Shown in pieces: positions 25,624 through 35,628 of a DNA stretch of 64,000 bases. The notes under the pieces were generated by a model, which saw only the letters and a program-made list of their open reading frames with translations, had not been told where the DNA came from and searched no databases. The stretch's first letter is position 1; the number at the start of each line of letters is the position of its first letter. This DNA is from Burkholderia sp. MS389 (GTDB lineage: Bacteria; Pseudomonadota; Gammaproteobacteria; Burkholderiales; Burkholderiaceae): assembly GCF_016899425.1 (NCBI RefSeq), contig NZ_CP045994.1:3410001-3474000 (forward strand), written 5' to 3'. The translations under genes and the position numbers were made by a program.

Positions 25624-26616
25624 TCAGCCGATCTGCTGCATGATCGAGATCAGCTTCTTCGCGTAATTCGGGTCGGTGGCGTAGCCGGCCTTCTGCATCC
25701 CGTGCGCGAAGCCTTCGACGCTGCGGCTCGCGCTCAGCACGCCCGCATAGCGCGGGTTGTTCTTCAGCAGGTTCGCGTAATCGGTCATCGCGTGCTCGTA
25801 CGAGTCGTACGCACGGAACTTCGCGACCACGCGGCGCGGCGTGCCGTTCACGTATTCGGTGGTCAGCGCCGACACGGTGCGGCCGGTCCAGCCCTTGTTC
25901 GCCTTGATGCCGAACACGTTGTAGCTGGTCGAGCCGTCGGTCGCGCGGATCTCGCGCTTGCCCCAGCCCGATTCGAGCGCGGCCTGGCCGACGATGAAAC
26001 GCGCCGGGATGCCGGTCGTCGCGCTGGCCGCCTGCGCGGGCGCCGCGAGCCGGTCGACGAACGCGTCCGCGTTCGGCACGCCGCTCGCGCCCTTGACCGG
26101 CGGCGTCAGCGCGCTGCCGGCCGAGTAGCCGCGCGCGCCGGCGAGCCCGCCGTTGTTCGCCGCGTTCGCATAGGCCTTCGCCATCGCGTTCATCGCGGCG
26201 AGGCTGCCTTCGTTGCCGGCCGTGCCGAGGCCGCCGGCGCCCATGCCGCCCATGCCGCCCGCGCCGACGTCGGCCGCCGTGTCGCTGCCCGCGCTGGCGC
26301 CCGCATTGCGCAGCAACTGCTTCATCAGCGCATCGGCGACGCCGATGCCGCGCGTCGACATCTGCTGCGCGAGCTGCTGGTCGAGCATCGACGTGTACAT
26401 CTTCGACGTATGCGAATCGAACAGGCCGCCGTCGGGCGACGCGTCGCGCATGCTCTTGAGCATCATCTGCGTGAACATCGCGTCGAACTGGCCGGCGACC
26501 GCCTTCGCGCCGGCCTGCGGCGACTGCTTCGCCTGCGCGCGCAGCGCGTCGAAACCCTGCACGTCGAGCGCGAAGCGCTGCGTGAGGTCGTTTGCGTTGG
26601 GGAGCGTGGCTGCCAT
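25624..26616 (-). CDS. flgJ: flagellar rod assembly protein/muramidase FlgJ
   Basis: A 330-residue bifunctional protein: N-terminal rod-capping domain (about 1-115, with QFDAMFTQMMLKSMRDASP) and C-terminal glucosaminidase domain (about 175-330) that opens the peptidoglycan for the rod. The catalytic-domain motif GQAALESGWGKREI is present with the expected Glu. The linker (about 120-170) is unusually Gly-rich (GAGGMGGMGAGGLGTAG). It abuts flgI, whose stop precedes its ATG directly. Confidence 0.94.
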   Translation of the reverse strand: MAATLPNANDLTQRFALDVQGFDALRAQAKQSPQAGAKAVAGQFDAMFTQMMLKSMRDASPDGGLFDSHTSKMYTSMLDQQLAQQMSTRGIGVADALMKQLLRNAGASAGSDTAADVGAGGMGGMGAGGLGTAGNEGSLAAMNAMAKAYANAANNGGLAGARGYSAGSALTPPVKGASGVPNADAFVDRLAAPAQAASATTGIPARFIVGQAALESGWGKREIRATDGSTSYNVFGIKANKGWTGRTVSALTTEYVNGTPRRVVAKFRAYDSYEHAMTDYANLLKNNPRYAGVLSASRSVEGFAHGMQKAGYATDPNYAKKLISIMQQIG

Positions 26617-27798
26617 TTAGATCACCTCCAGGTCGGCGCGCAGCGCGCCGGCCGCCTTCATCGCCTGCAGGATCGACATCAGGTCCGCGGGCGTCGCGCC
26701 GAGCGTGTTCAACGCCTTCACGACGTCGGCGAGATTCGCGCCGGCCGTCACCATCTTCAGCGCGCCGTTGTCCTGCTTCAACTGGATCTGCGACTGCTGC
26801 GCGACCACCGTCTGCCCGTTCGAGAACGGCCCCGGCTGCGACACCACCGGCTGCGTGTTGACGACCACCGACAGGTTGCCGTGCGCGACCGCGCAGCTTT
26901 GCAGCGTGACCATCTGGTTCATCACGATCGAGCCGGTGCGCGCGTTCAGGATCACCTTCGCCGCGGCCTTGTCCGGGCTCACGTCGAGGTTCTGCAGGCG
27001 CGCCATGAACGCGACCTGCTGCGCGGAATCGGCCGGCGCCGCGAGCTGGATCGTGCGGCCGTCGAGCGCCGTCGCGGTGCCCGGGCCGAAGCTCGAGTTG
27101 ACCGCGGACACGATCCGCTGCGCGGTGCCGTAATCCATGTCGTTCAGCTGCAGCTGCAGTACGCCGTTCATCTGCGCGACCGCGTTCGGCACCGCGCGCT
27201 CGACGATCGCGCCGCCGACGATCCGGCCGGCCGCGAGCTGATTCACCTGCACGCGGCTGCCGTTCGCGCTGGCGCCCGCGCCGCCGACCGCCATGTTGCC
27301 CTGCGCGAGCGCGTACACCTGCCCGTCCGCGCCCTTCAGCGGCGTGAGCAGCAGCGTGCCGCCGCGCAGGCTCTTCGCGTTGCCGAGCGACGACACGGTC
27401 ACGTCGAGCGCTTCGCCGGGCCGTGCGAACGGCGGCAGCGTGGCCGTCACCATCACGGCCGCGACGTTCTTCAGCTGCATGTTGTTCAGCGACGACGGGC
27501 CGCCGTTGGCCGAACCGTTGTTGATCGAGATGCCGAGGTTCGCGAGCATGTTCGCGAGCGTCTGCGTCGTAAACGGCGTCTGCATCGTCTGGTCGCCCGT
27601 GCCGTCGAGGCCGACGACGAGGCCATAGCCGATCAGCGGGTTGTCGCGCACGCCCTGGATCTGCGCGAGATCCTTCAGGCGTTCCGCGTGCGCGGGCGCG
27701 GCGCCGAGCACGCACGCGGCCAGCACGACGGCGGCACACCGCGCGACGGCGCGTGCACGCAGCGACAGGCGGTGGAAAAGGGGTAGCTGCATCGTCAT
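26617..27798 (-). CDS. flgI: flagellar P-ring protein FlgI
   Basis: Periplasmic P-ring subunit, 393 residues. Signal peptide of about 38 residues ending PAHA, then [26 protein letters not shown], the invariant start of mature FlgI. C-terminus [13 protein letters not shown] is also conserved. The ATG at 27798 overlaps the flgH stop as ATGA; another ATG two codons later (27792) is possible. Confidence 0.95.
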   Translation of the reverse strand: MTMQLPLFHRLSLRARAVARCAAVVLAACVLGAAPAHAERLKDLAQIQGVRDNPLIGYGLVVGLDGTGDQTMQTPFTTQTLANMLANLGISINNGSANGGPSSLNNMQLKNVAAVMVTATLPPFARPGEALDVTVSSLGNAKSLRGGTLLLTPLKGADGQVYALAQGNMAVGGAGASANGSRVQVNQLAAGRIVGGAIVERAVPNAVAQMNGVLQLQLNDMDYGTAQRIVSAVNSSFGPGTATALDGRTIQLAAPADSAQQVAFMARLQNLDVSPDKAAAKVILNARTGSIVMNQMVTLQSCAVAHGNLSVVVNTQPVVSQPGPFSNGQTVVAQQSQIQLKQDNGALKMVTAGANLADVVKALNTLGATPADLMSILQAMKAAGALRADLEVI

Positions 27799-28487
27799 CA
27801 CCACGGCGCGATGTTGAGGAAGAAGCGCTGCAGCCAGCCCATCGTCTCGGCTTCGTTGATATAGCCCTTCGACGAGTATTCGATCTTCGCGTCGGCGACC
27901 TGCGTCGAGTAGACGGAGTTCGCGCCCGAGATCGTGTTCGGGTTGACGACCCCCGAGAAGCGCACGAATTCGTTGCCCTGGTTGATCAGCATCTGCTTCT
28001 CGCCGCTGACCACGAGGTTGCCGTTCGGCAGCACGCTGGTGACGGTCACCGTGATCGTGCCGTTGAACGTGTTCGCCGCGCTCGCGCCGCCAGTGGCCGC
28101 GAACTTGTTCGCGCCGGCCGCCGACAGGTTCGCCTTCGCGAACAGCCCGCCGAGGAACGCGGCCGTCGGCACGCTGAAGTCGGTGTTGCCCTGCCGGTTG
28201 GTGTTCGCGCCCGACGACTTGGTCGCGTTGATGTTCTCCGCGATCATGATCGTCAGGATGTCGCCGATGTTGCGCGGGCGCTGATCCTCGAACAGCGGCC
28301 GCCCCGCGTAGCCGGGGTTGTAGATCGAGCCGGGCGCCTGCATCGACATCGGCATCGGCGGCTGCGCCGTCATCGGCTGCTGGATGATCGGATCGCGCGG
28401 AATCTGCGCGCAACCGGCGAGCGCCGCCACCGCGACCGCGCACGCGGCGCGGACGGTGGCTGACGAGGGGAGGCGAACCTGCTTCAT
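27798..28487 (-). CDS. flgH: flagellar L-ring lipoprotein FlgH
   Basis: Outer-membrane L-ring subunit, 229 residues, with lipobox ALAGC (Cys26). Conserved segments [13 protein letters not shown] and [26 protein letters not shown] are present. It sits 21 bp after flgG and is coupled to flgI. Confidence 0.95.
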   Translation of the reverse strand: MKQVRLPSSATVRAACAVAVAALAGCAQIPRDPIIQQPMTAQPPMPMSMQAPGSIYNPGYAGRPLFEDQRPRNIGDILTIMIAENINATKSSGANTNRQGNTDFSVPTAAFLGGLFAKANLSAAGANKFAATGGASAANTFNGTITVTVTSVLPNGNLVVSGEKQMLINQGNEFVRFSGVVNPNTISGANSVYSTQVADAKIEYSSKGYINEAETMGWLQRFFLNIAPW

Positions 28488-28508
28488 GGCTGCGACGGGA
28501 CGTTCCGG

Positions 28509-29297
28509 TTAGCTCTTCATCTGCGTGACGGTCTGCAGCATCTGGTCGGACGTCGTCACGGCCTTGCTGTTGATCTCGTAGGCACGCTGCGTCTGGATCA
28601 TGTTGACGAGTTCCTGCACGACGTTCACGTTCGACGCCTCGACGTAGCCCTGGTTGAGCACGCCCGCGCCGTTCAGCCCCGGCTGCGACACGTTCGGCGC
28701 GCCCGACGACGTCGTTTCCGCGAACAGGTTCTCGCCCTTCGCCTCGAGGCCGGTCGGATTGATGAAGGTCGCGATCTGCAGCGAACCGATCTGCACCGCG
28801 TTGCTGGAACCCGGCTGCGTGACCGACACGACGCCGTCCTTGCCGATCGTCAGCGACTGCGCGTTCTGCGGCACGGTGATCGCCGGCAGGACCTGGTAGC
28901 CGCTCGACGTGACGAGCTGGCCCTGCGCGTTGGTCTGGAACGAGCCGTCGCGCGTGTACGCGTTGGTGCCGTCCGGCATCAGCACCTGGAAGAAGCCCGC
29001 GCCGTTGATCGCGACGTCCTTCGAGTTGCCGGTCTGCGTGAGGCCGCCCTGCGTGTACAGGCGCTCGGTCGCGACCTGCTGCACGCCGGTGCCGAGCTGC
29101 AGGCCCGACGGCAGTTCGGTCTGCTGCGTCGAGTTCGCGCCGGGCTGGCGGATGGTCTGGTACAGCAGATCCTCGAACACCGCGCGCGACGCCTTGAAGC
29201 CGTTCGTGCTGGTGTTCGCGAGGTTGTTCGAAATCACGTCCATCTGCGCCTGCTGCGCATTCATGCCGGTCGCGGCGATGTAGAGCGAACGATTCAC
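28509..29297 (-). CDS. flgG: flagellar distal rod protein FlgG
   Basis: A 262-residue distal rod subunit. Family motif [20 protein letters not shown] near the N-terminus, [12 protein letters not shown] in the body, and the C-terminal [23 protein letters not shown] helix. Length is exactly that of enteric FlgG (260). Confidence 0.96.
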   Translation of the reverse strand: MNRSLYIAATGMNAQQAQMDVISNNLANTSTNGFKASRAVFEDLLYQTIRQPGANSTQQTELPSGLQLGTGVQQVATERLYTQGGLTQTGNSKDVAINGAGFFQVLMPDGTNAYTRDGSFQTNAQGQLVTSSGYQVLPAITVPQNAQSLTIGKDGVVSVTQPGSSNAVQIGSLQIATFINPTGLEAKGENLFAETTSSGAPNVSQPGLNGAGVLNQGYVEASNVNVVQELVNMIQTQRAYEINSKAVTTSDQMLQTVTQMKS

Positions 29298-29331
29298 TTG
29301 GTCAGTCTCCTGCGTAGGCTGGCGCGGGCGC

Positions 29332-30090
29332 TCAGCTGAAATTGAGCAGCTGGTTCGCCGTCTGCTCGTTCTGGTCGGCCGTCTGGATCAGCTTCGACTG
29401 AAGCTGGAACGCGCGCGCGTTGTCGATCATCGCGACCATCGCGGTCACCGGGTTCACGTTGCTGCCTTCGATCGAATTCGGCGTGACGACCACGTTCGGG
29501 TCGGCGTCGGCCGGATTGCCGTCGGCGGTGCGGAACAACCCGTCGTTGCCGCGCGTGAGCGTGGCCGGATCGGGATTGACGAGCTTCATCTGGTCGACGA
29601 TCGCAACCGCCGTCGGCGGGTCGCCCGGCATCAGCGCGGACACCGTGCCGTCCTTGCCGATCGTCACTTCCGCGTTCGGCGGCACCGAGATCGGGCCGCC
29701 GTTGCCGACCACCGGCAGGTTGCTCGCGTTGACGAGCTGGCCGTTCTCGTCGACGTGCAGGTTGCCGGCGCGCGTGTACGCCTCGCCGCCGTCGGCCGTC
29801 TGCACCGACAGCCAGCCCGCGCCCTGCACCGCGACGTCGAGCGGATTGCCGGTGCGCGTGATCGGACCCGGCGCGTAATCGGCGCCGGGCGTGGACGCGA
29901 GCACGTAGGTGCGCGTCGTCGTCGGGTCGATGTTGCTGCCGTCGCCGAAATTCATCGGCACCGCGCGATACGTCGCGAGCTGCGCGCGAAAACCCGTCGT
30001 CGACGCGTTCGCGAGGTTGTTCGCGACGATCGCCTGCTGGTCGAGCGACTGCGACGCGCCCGTCATCGCCGTATAGATCAGTCGGTCCAT
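29332..30090 (-). CDS. flgF: flagellar proximal rod protein FlgF
   Basis: A 252-residue rod subunit. [20 protein letters not shown] at the N-terminus followed by [16 protein letters not shown]-terminal [24 protein letters not shown]. Lies between flgE and flgG in the standard order. Confidence 0.95.
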   Translation of the reverse strand: MDRLIYTAMTGASQSLDQQAIVANNLANASTTGFRAQLATYRAVPMNFGDGSNIDPTTTRTYVLASTPGADYAPGPITRTGNPLDVAVQGAGWLSVQTADGGEAYTRAGNLHVDENGQLVNASNLPVVGNGGPISVPPNAEVTIGKDGTVSALMPGDPPTAVAIVDQMKLVNPDPATLTRGNDGLFRTADGNPADADPNVVVTPNSIEGSNVNPVTAMVAMIDNARAFQLQSKLIQTADQNEQTANQLLNFS

Positions 30091-30109
30091 GGCTGCCGGT
30101 TATCCGCGC

Positions 30110-31351
30110 TTACAGGTTGATGAGCGTCTGGTCGACGGTCTGCTGCGTCTTGATCGTCTGCGCGTTCGCCTGGTAGTTGCGCTGCGCGGTGATCAGGTTG
30201 ACGAGCTGCGAGGTCAGGTCGACGTTCGAGTTCTCGAGCGCGCTGCCCTGCAGCGTGCCGTGGTTCGTGCTGCCCGGCGCCGACACCTGCGGCACGCCCG
30301 ACGCCGACGATTCGGCGTACTGGTTGCCGCCGAGGTTCACCAGCCCGTTCGGGTTGTTGAAGTTCGCGAGCGCGATCAGGCCAAGCACGGCGGTCTGGCC
30401 GTTCGAGTAGTTGCCGGTCAGCTTGCCGTCGCTGCCGATCGAGTAGGTGGTGAGCCTGCCGCTCGCGTAGCCGTCCTGCGCGAGATTGTTCACGCCGTCC
30501 TTGCCGCCGTACTGCGTCGTGCCGGTCAGGTCCAGCGTCAGCGCCTGCGGCGTCGCCGAGCCGTCGGTGTTCGGCACGGTGAACTGGAACTGGCCGAGCG
30601 ACGCGGTCGGCGCGGCCGGCGTGCCGGTCGTCGTGCTCTTGATCGCGCCCGACGTATCGAACGTGATCGTGCCGAGATCGGTCGTCGCGCCGCCCTGGAC
30701 GCCCGCGTACGCTTCCCACGTGCCGGCCGCCGACTTCACGAAGTACATGTTGACCGCCTGCGAGCCGCCGAGCGAGTCGTACACCTGGATCGCGGTCGAG
30801 TAGTTGTACGTCGTGTTGTCGGTCGCGCTGAACGGCGTCTTGGTCGGCACCGTGTCCTGCGAGTTCAGGTTGAACTGGCCGGTGATCTTGGTCGTCGCGG
30901 TCGGCGCGATGTTGTTGGTCGGCGCCTGCAGCGGCACGGTCTGCGCGGTGTTGATCACGCCGCCCGCGTTGGCCGCGTAGCCCATCAGGTTACGGCCCTG
31001 CGCGTCGACGATGAAGCCGTTCTTGTCGCGCTGGAACGTGCCGTCGCGCGAGTACGTCGTCACGCCGTTGTTCGACATCTGGAAGAAGCCGTTGCCGTTG
31101 ATCGCGACGTCGAGCGACGAGTTCGTCGTATTGATCGTGCCCTGCCCGAAGTTCTGCTGCACCGAGTTCAGCGACGTGCCGATGCCGATCTGCGTGTTGA
31201 CCGACGTCGCGACCGAGTTCGCGTACATGTCGGCGAACTGCGCGGTGCTCGACTTGAAGCCGACCGTGTTCGCGTTCGCGATGTTGTTGCCGATCACGTC
31301 CAGCGCGTTCGATGCGCCGGCGAGGCCGCTCAGACCCTGTTGATAACCCAT
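30110..31351 (-). CDS. flgE: flagellar hook protein FlgE
   Basis: The hook subunit, 413 residues. N-terminal GYQQGLSGLAGASNALDVIG and NNIANANTVGFKSS, middle NGNGFFQMSNNGVTTYSRDG, C-terminal NSNVDLTSQLVNLITAQRNYQANAQTI. Length is normal for beta-proteobacteria. Confidence 0.96.
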   Translation of the reverse strand: MGYQQGLSGLAGASNALDVIGNNIANANTVGFKSSTAQFADMYANSVATSVNTQIGIGTSLNSVQQNFGQGTINTTNSSLDVAINGNGFFQMSNNGVTTYSRDGTFQRDKNGFIVDAQGRNLMGYAANAGGVINTAQTVPLQAPTNNIAPTATTKITGQFNLNSQDTVPTKTPFSATDNTTYNYSTAIQVYDSLGGSQAVNMYFVKSAAGTWEAYAGVQGGATTDLGTITFDTSGAIKSTTTGTPAAPTASLGQFQFTVPNTDGSATPQALTLDLTGTTQYGGKDGVNNLAQDGYASGRLTTYSIGSDGKLTGNYSNGQTAVLGLIALANFNNPNGLVNLGGNQYAESSASGVPQVSAPGSTNHGTLQGSALENSNVDLTSQLVNLITAQRNYQANAQTIKTQQTVDQTLINL

Positions 31352-31378
31352 TTCGCTCTCCGTGACGAGAAAACTCGA

Positions 31379-32125
31379 TCAGTTGGTGGTGGTGTCGCCG
31401 GTCGAGGACGACTTCGTGTTCGGGAAGATCGACGCAACCTGGGTGAGCCCCACCGTCGTGCCGTTCGACAGCACGAGCCCCGCCGTGCCGTCCGCCTGCT
31501 TGATCACGCTCTGCACCGTCGCGGCCGCGAGCACGGTCGGCGCATACGTCTTGCCGTCGCTGCCCGTGTACTGCGCGCTCACGGTGTAGACGCCGTCGGG
31601 CAGCGCGTTGCCGGCCGCGTCCGTCGGCGTCCAGTTGAACGGCACGGTGCCGGCCAACTGCTTGCCCGCGTTGATCGTGTTGACGACGGCGCCCGTCTTG
31701 TCCTTCACGGTGATCGTCAGGTTCGACACGTCGCTCGCGAGCGACACGCCGAACGGCGACGCCGCGCCGCTCTTCACGCCGACGCTGTTGCCCGGCGCGA
31801 GCACGTTGGTGCCGATCAGCAGCGCGGCCTGCGTCTGCTGGCCGGCCGCGAGCTGCGTCGACAGCGACGTGAGCGACGTGTTCAGCTGCGCGATGCCGCT
31901 CACCGTGTTGATCTGCGCGAGCTGCGACGTCATCTGCGAGCTGTCCACCGGGCTGGTCGGATCCTGGTTCTGCAGCTGCGTGACGAGCAGCTTCAGGAAC
32001 GTCGCCTGCAGGTCGCTCGCCGACGTGCCGTTGGTCGACGACACGTTGTTGGTGTTCATCGTGTCGGTCGGCAGCGTCGACACGTTGGTGCCGTTGCCGC
32101 CGATCGTCGTGTTGGAGGAAGTCAT
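31379..32125 (-). CDS. flgD: flagellar hook capping protein FlgD
   Basis: A 248-residue scaffold needed for hook assembly. Conserved FLKLLVTQLQNQDPTSPVDSSQMTSQLAQINTVSGIAQL-type block near residues 45-85 (here beginning FLKLLVTQLQNQDP) and a C-terminal Ig-like FlgD domain. Both ends are Ser/Thr/Asn-rich. Confidence 0.94.
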   Translation of the reverse strand: MTSSNTTIGGNGTNVSTLPTDTMNTNNVSSTNGTSASDLQATFLKLLVTQLQNQDPTSPVDSSQMTSQLAQINTVSGIAQLNTSLTSLSTQLAAGQQTQAALLIGTNVLAPGNSVGVKSGAASPFGVSLASDVSNLTITVKDKTGAVVNTINAGKQLAGTVPFNWTPTDAAGNALPDGVYTVSAQYTGSDGKTYAPTVLAAATVQSVIKQADGTAGLVLSNGTTVGLTQVASIFPNTKSSSTGDTTTN

Positions 32126-32192
32126 CCTGGGTGGCCTTCTGTCGGAACTGTCGGTCCGGGTCTCGGTAGGAAAAGGTCGGGCGGCGCGCGGC

Positions 32193-32618
32193 TTACGAGC
32201 CGATCGTCAGCGTCTTGAGCATCAGCGTCTTCGCGGTGTTCAGCGTCTCGACGTTGGCCTGGTACGAGCGCGACGCCGAGATCATGTTCACCATCTCCTG
32301 CACCGGGTCGACGTTCGGCATCTGCACGTAGCCGTTCGCGTCGGCGGACGGGTTCGCCGGGTCGTAGGTCGATTTCATCGGCGACGGGTCGTCCATCACC
32401 TTGGTCACGCGCACGCCGCCCACCCCCTGGCCGGACGCGCTGCGCGCGCCGCCGATCGGATCGGTCGCGAACACGACCTGCTTGGCCTTGTACGGCTTGC
32501 CGTCGGGGCCGGTCGCGCTGTCGGCATTCGCGAGGTTCGACGCGGTCACGTTCAGGCGCTGCGATTGCGCGGACAGCGCCGAACCGGCGACGCCGAAGAT
32601 GTTCATCAACGAAGGCAT
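32193..32618 (-). CDS. flgC: flagellar proximal rod protein FlgC
   Basis: A 141-residue rod subunit with [20 protein letters not shown] at the N-terminus, YKAKQVVF, and the C-terminal [26 protein letters not shown] lies 5 nt before the ATG. Confidence 0.95.
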   Translation of the reverse strand: MPSLMNIFGVAGSALSAQSQRLNVTASNLANADSATGPDGKPYKAKQVVFATDPIGGARSASGQGVGGVRVTKVMDDPSPMKSTYDPANPSADANGYVQMPNVDPVQEMVNMISASRSYQANVETLNTAKTLMLKTLTIGS

Positions 32619-32673
32619 GGAGGCTCCTTGTGCTGGGTGCCGGATTCGGAAGCGGCCGGCGCTTACGAGTTCG

Positions 32674-33162
32674 TTACGAGTTCGTCGTGATCGCGGCGAG
32701 CATCGCCTTGATCTGCTGGGTCATCACGGTCATCCCGGTTTCGTAGTGCAGCGCGTTGTTCGCGAACTGCACACGCTCGACGTCGAGATCGACCGTGTTG
32801 CCGTCGAGCGACGGCTGCAGCGGCATCCGGTATTGCGCGCGGCCGTAGTCGTCCGACGGGCCGCCGGTCGGGATCAGCTTCGCGGTGCCGGCCATGTGGC
32901 CCGCCGCCGTCGACACCATCGACATGCCGCTCGTCACGCCGGCCGGCTGCGCCATCGGCAGTTGCGCGGCGTTGCTGGGCGCGAGCCCGCCGCCCGTCTG
33001 CTTCAGCGAGCGCGCGAGCGTCGACGCGAAATCGACGTCGCGGGCCTGGTAGCCGGGCGTGTCGGCGTTCGCGATGTTCGACGACAGCAGTTCCTGCCGA
33101 TAGGCGCGCACGTCGAGCGCCTGTCGGCCGAACGCGAATTCCGCATCGAGTTTGTCCAGCAT
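32674..33162 (-). CDS. flgB: flagellar proximal rod protein FlgB
   Basis: A 162-residue rod subunit, first gene of the flgBCDEFGHIJ operon. [19 protein letters not shown] is the family motif; the C-terminus ends [20 protein letters not shown]. The ATG at 33162 has GGAGAG 9 nt upstream; longer in-frame extensions to 33267 lack family similarity. The central loop (about 60-95) is Ala/Pro/Gly-rich. Confidence 0.94.
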   Translation of the reverse strand: MLDKLDAEFAFGRQALDVRAYRQELLSSNIANADTPGYQARDVDFASTLARSLKQTGGGLAPSNAAQLPMAQPAGVTSGMSMVSTAAGHMAGTAKLIPTGGPSDDYGRAQYRMPLQPSLDGNTVDLDVERVQFANNALHYETGMTVMTQQIKAMLAAITTNS

Positions 33163-33366
33163 GTGTGCGTCTCTCCGTATGAAGCGCTGCACGCCCCTCG
33201 CACCGGATGGCGACCCGAGAGGCTTTTTTCCATGACAGCGATGGTAGGCGCGGGACGCAACCGGCAATCGGGCGAATAACGCGGCAAAGGCCCCCTCTAT
33301 TCATCGTTTGCGCGACGCCCCGGCTCCCTAGAATGCGAAGCGGATCAACGGATCGGAGGCATGGCG
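33163..33366. promoter_or_regulatory. divergent flgB/flgA promoter region
   Basis: Divergent control region of the two early flagellar units. For flgA, TTTGCG (33307-33312), 16 bp, TAGAAT (33329-33334) is a plausible sigma-70 promoter about 30 nt before the start. For flgB no sigma-28 match is seen, as expected for a class II operon. The flgB leader holds a GCCTCTCG/CGAGGGGC hairpin (33191-33222 region). Confidence 0.45.
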
Positions 33367-34605
33367 ATGACGGGCGGCGCACTTCGCGGCAGGAACGGGC
33401 GGCTCACGCACGCCCGGCGTGCGTTCGCGCTCGCCGCGGCGCTGTGGATCGCCGCGCCCGCCGTGCACGCCGATGACGGGATGATCGTGATTCCCGGGCG
33501 CGGCGAGACGGCCGAAACCGCGCTCGCGCACGCCAATGCAGCGAGCGGCGGGCAGTTCGGCGGGAATGCGGGGATCGCTTCGGCGTCGGCTTCGGGCGGA
33601 CGGCGCGCGGCTGGCGCGGCGAGCGCCGCGACCGGAGACGGCTACGCGGCGCAACCGGCCGGCCAGATGGTCGTGACGAGCGTTCCGCCGCCGGCCGCTG
33701 TGCAGGCCCCTGCGCCGCTCCCCGTCTACGCAGCCGCCCGCGCAAACGCCGGGTACGGCACGACGCCGCGCGCGGCGGACCCCGCCGCCATCGCGACGGT
33801 CGTCGCCGGCACGGCCGAGCCTGCATCGGCTTTCGCGCGGCCGGCGCCGCAATCGGCAGCTTCGGCGCGCCTCGCGGCAGCCCGTGCCGCGTCGGCCGCA
33901 GCGGCAGCGCGCACCTCGGCCGCTTCCGCCAACCCGGCCCCGGCTCCGGCCGCCGCTACGGCCCAGCCCGCGACGCCGCCCGGCCAGCAAGACCCCGAAA
34001 CGATCCGGCGCGCGGCGCTCGCGTTCCTGCAGCAGCAGATCGCCGGCCTGCCCGGCAAGACCACCGCGACGGTCACGACCGCCTTTCCGCGCGGGCTCGC
34101 CGCATGCACGACGCTCGAGCCGTTCTTGCCGACCGGCGCGCGCCTGTGGGGCCGCACGACGGTCGGCGTGCGCTGCGCGGGCGAGCGGCCGTGGACCGTC
34201 TACCTGCAGGCGAAGGTCGCCGTGCAGGCCACCTATTACGTCGCCGCGCGGCAGATCGCGCCCGGCGAGCCGCTCTCCGCGGCCGACCTGGTCGCGCGCG
34301 ACGGCGACCTGACGGTGCTGCCGCTCGCGGTGATCACCGATCCCGCGCAGGCCGTCGGCGCGACCGCGCTCGCGCGCATCTCGGCCGGGCTACCGCTGCG
34401 GCAGGACATGCTGAAGAGCGCGGCGTCGGTGTCGGCCGGCCAGACGGTGCGGGTCGTCGCGGCCGGCCCCGGCTTCACGATTTCGGCCGAGGGCAGCGTG
34501 CTCGCGAATGCGGCGCCGGGCCAGTCGGTACGCGTGCGGATGGCGGCCGGGCAGATCGTCACGGCGATCGTCAAGGACGCCGGCACCGTCGAAATTCCGC
34601 TGTAG
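33367..34605 (+). CDS. flgA: flagellar P-ring chaperone FlgA, long form
   Basis: Periplasmic chaperone for FlgI. The start at 33367 is preferred because GGAGG then has a 7-nt spacing; an ATG at 33361 sits directly on it. A signal peptide ends near APAVHA. The C-terminal half carries the SAF/FlgA domain (ARQIAPGEPLSAADLVARDGDL, VGATALARISAGLPLRQDML, ending AGTVEIPL). Between them, about residues 45-205 are an Ala/Pro/Ser-rich low-complexity stretch absent from the 219-residue enteric protein, giving 412 residues in all. Divergent from flgB. Confidence 0.9.
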   Translation: MTGGALRGRNGRLTHARRAFALAAALWIAAPAVHADDGMIVIPGRGETAETALAHANAASGGQFGGNAGIASASASGGRRAAGAASAATGDGYAAQPAGQMVVTSVPPPAAVQAPAPLPVYAAARANAGYGTTPRAADPAAIATVVAGTAEPASAFARPAPQSAASARLAAARAASAAAAARTSAASANPAPAPAAATAQPATPPGQQDPETIRRAALAFLQQQIAGLPGKTTATVTTAFPRGLAACTTLEPFLPTGARLWGRTTVGVRCAGERPWTVYLQAKVAVQATYYVAARQIAPGEPLSAADLVARDGDLTVLPLAVITDPAQAVGATALARISAGLPLRQDMLKSAASVSAGQTVRVVAAGPGFTISAEGSVLANAAPGQSVRVRMAAGQIVTAIVKDAGTVEIPL

Positions 34606-34667
34606 GGATGGATCTGCCGCAAAAATGTAAAGAATTGTTTATTCGGGGCATTTCGGGCTCGCGATGC

Positions 34668-34694
34668 TAAAGTTCGGGCCGACCCGGCCGTTAT
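34668..34694 (+). promoter_or_regulatory. sigma-28 (FliA) promoter for flgM
   Basis: TAAAGTTC, 11 bp, GCCGTTAT: 7 of 8 and 6 of 8 matches to the sigma-28 consensus. Start predicted about 22 nt before the flgM GTG. It shares its -10 octamer with the flgKL promoter. Confidence 0.82.
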
Positions 34695-34722
34695 CTGGGT
34701 CAAACCGTACAGGAAACCCATC

Positions 34723-35052
34723 GTGAAGATCGATTCCACTCCGAAACCGAGCCCCCTCGCGCCGACCGGCACCGGCGCGGCCCGTGCGCCGTCCGGCACG
34801 GCCCAGTCGTCCGCACAGGCAGCCGATGCAGGATCGAGCGGCAGCGACACGAACGTCAACCTGTCGGGTCTGTCCGGCCAGCTGCGTTCGGTATCCGCGT
34901 CGGGCGACGCCGATATCGACACGGGTCTGGTCCAGTCGATCAAGGACGCGCTGAACGACGGCACGCTGACGATCGACGCGAACAAGATTGCCGACGGCGT
35001 ATTGAACACCGCCCGCGAACTGCTGCAGCAGCAGCGCCCGCAGGGCAGCTAA
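34723..35052 (+). CDS. flgM: anti-sigma-28 factor FlgM
   Basis: Small (109 aa) anti-sigma factor that holds FliA until it is exported through the finished hook. GTG start with AGGAAA 7 nt upstream. N-terminal KIDSTPKPSPL, a disordered Ala/Ser-rich middle (about 15-45), and a C-terminal FliA-binding region with DTGLVQSIKDALNDGTLTID and NKIADGVLNTAREL. It has its own sigma-28-like promoter, giving the usual feedback. Confidence 0.92.
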   Translation: MKIDSTPKPSPLAPTGTGAARAPSGTAQSSAQAADAGSSGSDTNVNLSGLSGQLRSVSASGDADIDTGLVQSIKDALNDGTLTIDANKIADGVLNTARELLQQQRPQGS

Positions 35053-35130
35053 GCCCCGGCCTCGTGGCCGGGTCACCCGGTTTGCCGGCGCGCGCGACAC
35101 CGCACGCACCGGCGTGACGAGCATGACGCG

Positions 35131-35571
35131 ATGAGAGAAGAGCTGCTGGCCACGGTCAACGACGAACACGCGACGATCGAGGCGTTCGCGTCCCTGCTCG
35201 TCTACGAGGAAAAGGCGCTGACGACGGCCGAGCCGCTCGAGATGCTGCCCGGCATCGTCGAGAAGAAAAGCGAACTGATCGACCGGCTCGCGCAACTCGA
35301 ACGCACGCGCGACACGCAGCTTTCCGCGCTCGGCTTTCCGGCCGGCAAGAAAGGCATGGACCAGGCGGCCGAGCGCGATGCGCGCCTCGCGAGCCGCTGG
35401 CAACTGCTGCAACAGGCCGCCGAACGCGCGCGCCAGGCCAATGCGAACAACGGGATGCTGATCCGGATCCGGATGGACTACAACGAGCGCGCGCTCGCGG
35501 TGCTGCGCTCGGCGCCCGCGCCGTCCGGCGTGTACGGCCCCGACGGACGCGTGTCGGCGCTCGCGCGCTGA
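35131..35571 (+). CDS. flgN: flagellar export chaperone FlgN
   Basis: A 146-residue, mostly helical cytosolic chaperone for FlgK and FlgL. KALTTAEPLEMLPGIVEKKSEL and the LAQLERTR segment match the FlgN family; the C-terminal NNGMLIRIRMDYNERALAVL is the substrate-binding helix. It follows flgM by 78 bp and is probably co-transcribed. Confidence 0.9.
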   Translation: MREELLATVNDEHATIEAFASLLVYEEKALTTAEPLEMLPGIVEKKSELIDRLAQLERTRDTQLSALGFPAGKKGMDQAAERDARLASRWQLLQQAAERARQANANNGMLIRIRMDYNERALAVLRSAPAPSGVYGPDGRVSALAR

Positions 35572-35628
35572 CCGGCCGACGTCGCACCGCGCGGCCGCCC
35601 TGCAGCCGCGCCTGTCCCCTTCCCTTCG

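Noticed and set aside
25597..27786. Long plus-strand frame antisense to flgJ and flgI (729 codons)
   Set aside because: Very Arg-rich translation without domain features; flgJ and flgI on the minus strand are certain.
30089..32218. Long plus-strand frame antisense to flgE and flgD (709 codons)
   Set aside because: Same artefact of high G+C third positions; no recognisable protein.
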